From positions 1-64,000 of the forward strand of contig JAIPIU010000004.1 in NCBI GenBank assembly GCA_021734475.1: 64,000 nucleotides of DNA, read 5' to 3'. The notes below the pieces were generated by a model, which was not told the origin of the DNA, searched no databases, and saw only the letters and a program-made list of their open reading frames with translations. Every line of letters starts with the position of its first letter. Position 1 is the stretch's first letter. This stretch comes from Candidatus Altimarinota bacterium. GTDB lineage: Bacteria; Patescibacteriota; Gracilibacteria; Absconditabacterales; Absconditicoccaceae. Shown here one piece after another: positions 60,884 to 64,000 of the stretch. Both the position numbers and the translations under genes were made by a program.

Positions 60884-61612
60884 ATGTTAAGAGTACACTC
60901 AACAGAAACATTTGGGACACAAGATTGACCAGGGATCAGGTTTTTGCTTTTTTTACAATGATGTAATTTCAAATGTGTCTACTGTCAAAATCGTGATACT
61001 CGAGAATTTGGATGATGAAAAGAAATGAGTGATGAAGATCTAATAGAAATGATCCATAGAGAAGAAGTTTATTTTGGTGATAGATGAGGTGTAACAGTAA
61101 GTGGTGGAGAACCACTAATGCAAGCTAAATGACTGATAAGTTTTTTTACTAAATTAAAAAAAATCTGAATACATACAGCATTGGATACTAATGCTTCGAT
61201 ATTGAATGATGATGTAAAAAAATTACTAGAAGTAACTGATCTAGTCTTGCCTGATATCAAACATATGGATAATGAGTGGCATAAAAAAGTGACATGAGAA
61301 AATAATAAATCAGTTTTTGAATTTTTGGATTATTTGGAAAAAATTAAAAAACAGTTTTGGGTTAGATATGTATTGGTACCTGGATATACAGACCAAAAAG
61401 AAAGTATAGAAAATATGTGAAAATATTTGAGTAAATTTAAATTTTTACAAAGAATAGAGATACTCCCCTTTCATAATTTGGGTGAATATAAATGGAAAGA
61501 AATGGGTGAAAATTATTTTTTGAAATGAATCCATTCTCCCAAAAAAGAAGAACTAGAAGAAGTGAAAAATATTTTGGATAAGCATTTAAAGAACGTATAT
61601 ATAAGAATATAG
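60884..61612 (+). CDS. pflA: Pyruvate formate-lyase activating enzyme
   Basis: 242 residues. [37 protein letters not shown] contains the CxxxCxxC radical-SAM cluster; VTVSGGEPLMQ, ALDTNA, LPDIKHMD and VRYVLVPGYTD match PflA. It installs the glycyl radical in PflB. Here that Gly, and several PflA glycines, depend on UGA decoding. Ends in TAG. Confidence 0.96.
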
Positions 61613-61914
61613 ATTTTAAACCGTCATTGCGAGTACAAAGTATGAAGCAATCTTAAATATTAAACGTTTACTGGGGTCTTGTCCCCAGACGACAAAATAC
61701 TTTTTAACATTACCTTAAAAAGTATTCAAAAAATGCTAGAAAAATCATCCGCCATGTTGATTTTTCATTATTTTGCTATTGAATGTAATTTTTCCAGCTA
61801 AATAAAAACGTATATATTACTATGAATATTTATAATGACCTTTAGAATAAAAAAAACCGTCCTTGATATACAAGGACGGAAAGCGGGGCAAACATGGGAA
61901 AATGGTGAGGAGAA
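61613..61914. other. Gene-free region with hairpins
   Basis: No coding frame. Holds a family B half copy (61623-61655), a CTGGGGtcttgtCCCCAG hairpin near 61670, an AATACTTTTTAA / TTAAAAAGTATT hairpin (about 61697-61727), and the terminator of the minus-strand small gene. Confidence 0.6.
61849..61879 (-). terminator. Terminator of the 46-aa gene
   Basis: Minus strand CCGTCCTTG tatat CAAGGACGG followed by eight T. Confidence 0.85.
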
Positions 61915-62055
61915 TTATTGTTCTCTTATATTAATTTTAGTTTTTGGCTTTTTATCAAGTGCTTCCTTGATAAGCTTTTGAGTGCCTGTTGTCATAGGAG
62001 TATTAGGTTTTTTAGTTTTTTTATTGCCTGTCTCCACTTGTTCTTTCTTTTGCAT
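61915..62055 (-). CDS. 46-residue basic peptide (UGA-free)
   Basis: MQKKEQVETGNKKTKKPN at the start, then a probable helix (TQKLIKEALDKK) and a basic tail ending NIREQ. Both Gly are GGC. A promoter with TTGACT-N16-TATAAA lies about 30 bases upstream and a strong terminator about 36 bases downstream, making a compact monocistronic unit. Function unknown; possibly a nucleic-acid-binding peptide. Confidence 0.55.
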   Translation of the reverse strand: MQKKEQVETGNKKTKKPNTPMTTGTQKLIKEALDKKPKTKINIREQ

Positions 62056-62116
62056 TTTTTGATGTTTTTATTAGGGTAAATTTTATAATTATTTAGATAT
62101 AAAAGTCAATAGTATT

Positions 62117-63076
62117 TTAATTTAGTCATATATTACTAAAAAGCTGATCTTTTATGTTTTTTTCAATACTCTGATATTGTGGAATTGTTTTTTCAAATAT
62201 AGATAGAGCCTCTCAATTTTCTACTTTTCATTTGGTCATAACTGTATTCATATAATTTTTGAAAAATGAAAATATAATTTCTTGATCATTCAAAACAATC
62301 AGGGATCTTGGTATAGCAAATTTAATTCTATTGTTGAAATGAAAATGTGGACAAAAAACAGATTTTAATTTTTCTTTATTTTCAAGATTTTGAGATGAAT
62401 GAGATGTAGTCAAATCATAGGCTCAATACTCTTTGTGAGATGGATATTCTATCTCTATAATAAAATCTGTCTTGGCTGTGACATCATCATATTCGTTTGT
62501 TTTATATACTTTGACTCACAACATATCCTTGATTTTTTGGGACTTGATATAATCATTGATAATATCTTCCAATAGATCCGCTATAGCAAATTCTATTATA
62601 TTATTTAATGCAACATCTCTGGTATCAAAGTTTTTTACTATAGATTTATATTTTTCTTCGAAATGTTCTTTGTTTATAAAATTTGGACTTTTGTCATAAG
62701 ATTTTTTCTTTTTTTGATCCAAAAATCGTTTCTTGATATTCTCAATTTTGTCTAATTCTGCTGGTTTACCTTGTTGTTGTTCCAATCGAAATAATGGACG
62801 ATGTTTTTTTTCAAAATCAAAAAGTATTTCTTGATCATCAATATGCTTCATATCATATCAATCTGTAATCTGATCTTTACATTGATTATCTGTCAGTAAA
62901 GAATTGATATACATATTCATTTCTGCTTCAGTTAAAAATCAGTTGGAAACTAATAACTTCCTCATAAAACATCATGGAGATTTGATATGACGATCTATAT
63001 TTCTTTCAGCAATATCAAATTCTGATCAGAAAGATCTATTGTAAGCATAATTTCATGCATTGGAACTTCTTGCCAT
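62117..63076 (-). CDS. Uncharacterised protein
   Basis: 319 residues with TGA as Gly. N-terminus ARSSNAGNYAYNRSFGSEFDIAERNIDRH, a Lys/Glu-rich centre (KKRFLDQKKKKSYDKSPNF), and a C-terminal part with strands (TDFIIEIEYPSHKEYGAYDL; NNRIKFAIPRSLIVLNDQEIIFSFF). The C-terminal alternation could be a nuclease or sensor fold but no motif is diagnostic. An in-frame ATG at 63100 is an alternative start. Confidence 0.6.
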
Positions 63077-63165
63077 TGAGAATAGAGAAAATAAATACAT
63101 CTCTATTATAAATAATTTTTGATTTTTTGTCAAAAAAGGATATAATGATTATTAATTAATTTATA

Positions 63166-63199
63166 GATTCCGGCTGCAAAAAAACCTCGCCGGAATGAC
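63166..63199. repeat. Palindromic repeat, family A half copy
   Basis: GATTCCGGCTGCA ... CTCGCCGGAATGAC, upstream of pduL. Confidence 0.8.
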
Positions 63200-63229
63200 A
63201 AGAAAAATTTATTTTATAAATTATAGTAA

Positions 63230-63799
63230 ATGCGTATACCAATTTGAATATCCAATAGACATATTCATCTCAGTCAAATAGATGCTGATAAACTTTTTGG
63301 TAAATGATATGAATTCAAAGTTTTGAAAAATCTATCACAACCATGACAATTTGCATATGAAGAAACAGTAGTTATCAAATGACCAATCTGAGAGATAAAA
63401 AATGTCAGAATTTTGTGACCAGTTAGAAAACAGACTCAAGTAGAAATATTTGTTACGGACAATTATATCTTGTGATGTAATGCTCCTATCAGATTATCAT
63501 GAGATTTGAAATGAAGCGAAAGTCTGACTGTAATATGACCAAAATGATCGGTCTATTTACAAGAATGAGTAATAATAGCAAAAAGACATTTGCATATCAC
63601 ACAGTCTGAAGCTGATGATCGATGACTAAAAAACAATCAGAAAATTAAAATCAAAACAAATAATGGAGAAAGATGACTGATTTTTGATAATGTATTGGTA
63701 AGAATTACTGATAGTTCTGCACTAGACTTTCATATAGATATGGAAGAAGCAAATGCATCAGGATTGAAGATGTGAGATTGGGGGGAAATTATAAAATAA
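63230..63799 (+). CDS. pduL: Phosphate acyltransferase PduL
   Basis: 189 residues. [18 protein letters not shown] (first metal-binding HxH), [73 protein letters not shown] (second HxH) and [13 protein letters not shown] are the complete PduL pattern. Converts acetyl-CoA to acetyl phosphate, linking PflB to AckA. No shell protein genes are nearby, so it is probably a cytosolic form. Confidence 0.95.
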
Positions 63800-63804
63800 T
63801 TTTC

Positions 63805-63891
63805 GTCATTCCGGCGCTATCACGAAGTTGCAGCCGGAATCTTGATTAATGATTAGTAGATTCCGGCTGCAAAAAATCACGCCGGAATGAC
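63805..63891. repeat. Palindromic repeat, family A
   Basis: Complete copy, GTCATTCCGGCG ... ACGCCGGAATGAC, just after pduL. Confidence 0.85.
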
Positions 63892-63900
63892 AAGAAAATT

Positions 63901-63972
63901 AAATCCTCCTGTGCTTCGCACCACCCCTCCTTTTCCCTTTATTCTTCAGGACAAGCCAAAGGAGGACAAGTT
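63901..63972. repeat. Palindromic repeat, family C
   Basis: AAATCCTCCTGTGCTTCGCA, CCCCTCCTTTTCC ... CCAAAGGAGGACAAG, with an internal insertion of about 20 bases. Confidence 0.75.
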
Positions 63973-64000
63973 ATTACATCTTCTCTATAAATTGCATTCA

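Noticed and set aside
61915-62055. Prokaryotic ubiquitin-like protein (Pup/UBact)
   Set aside because: The C-terminus is NIREQ rather than GG[E/Q], and no proteasome or ligase genes are visible.

Overview
The window comes from an AT-rich bacterium that reads UGA as glycine (translation table 25), as Candidate Phyla Radiation lineages of the Gracilibacteria / Absconditabacteria (SR1) type do. On both strands most genes are interrupted by in-frame TGA codons, and these fall on conserved glycines: four TGAs in a row form the GGGG loop of a macro domain, and TGA also encodes the SGG motif of NAD synthetase, the GGDG of NAD kinase and the radical-bearing glycine of pyruvate formate-lyase. TGG still encodes Trp. 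All coordinates below assume UGA = Gly unless stated.

Layout. 1-5.4 kb: surface/coiled-coil proteins, a RAYT-type transposase, then a cell-wall block (ftsL-like, rsmH, mltG). 5.7-14 kb: purC, an NrtR-like Nudix regulator, a PrmC-like methyltransferase, a dCTP-deaminase-like protein, a histidine phosphatase and a NADAR protein. 14-23 kb: HU, a LysM-like membrane protein, then a minus-strand stress/defence block (class II Fic, RhuM, macro domain, small zinc membrane protein, type IIG restriction-modification enzyme, second class II Fic). 22.6-27.9 kb: a UGA-free four-gene island resembling the TerY-P triad (PP2C, zinc-ribbon kinase, VWA) plus an isochorismatase-family hydrolase, flanked by a long imperfect inverted repeat. 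28-37 kb: an NAD salvage regulon (pncA, pncB, nadE, nadK, two NadM-Nudix paralogues) interrupted by a tandem array of small promoter-gene-terminator cassettes. 37-52 kb: radical SAM protein, RNase J, a Cys-rich surface protein, YqeY, tRNA-Leu and a hairpin-invaded tRNA-Leu copy, a sigma-region-4 protein, YchF, pyruvoyl arginine decarboxylase, RNA methyltransferases, a lytic transglycosylase, and prs. 52.7-64 kb: SLH-domain surface hydrolases and a fermentation block (ackA, pflB, pflA, pduL) that would convert pyruvate to acetate plus ATP.

Three themes stand out. (1) Interspersed palindromic repeats of at least three families fill the intergenic gaps and have also entered, in frame, the coding sequences of ackA and pflB (twice), and probably rsmH and a YgjP-type peptidase; short hairpins have entered a duplicated tRNA-Leu. 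A RAYT transposase lies in the same window. This resembles Rickettsia palindromic elements, but in a recoded genome. (2) About sixteen genes contain no in-frame UGA at all, although neighbours encode most glycines with UGA. They tend to be stand-alone promoter-gene-terminator units, and three of them even end in TGA. They may be recent imports from a standard-code donor or a class of genes kept independent of UGA decoding. (3) Many genes deal with NAD, ADP-ribose or AMPylation, and the two NAD operons share nearly identical promoters and hairpin leaders.
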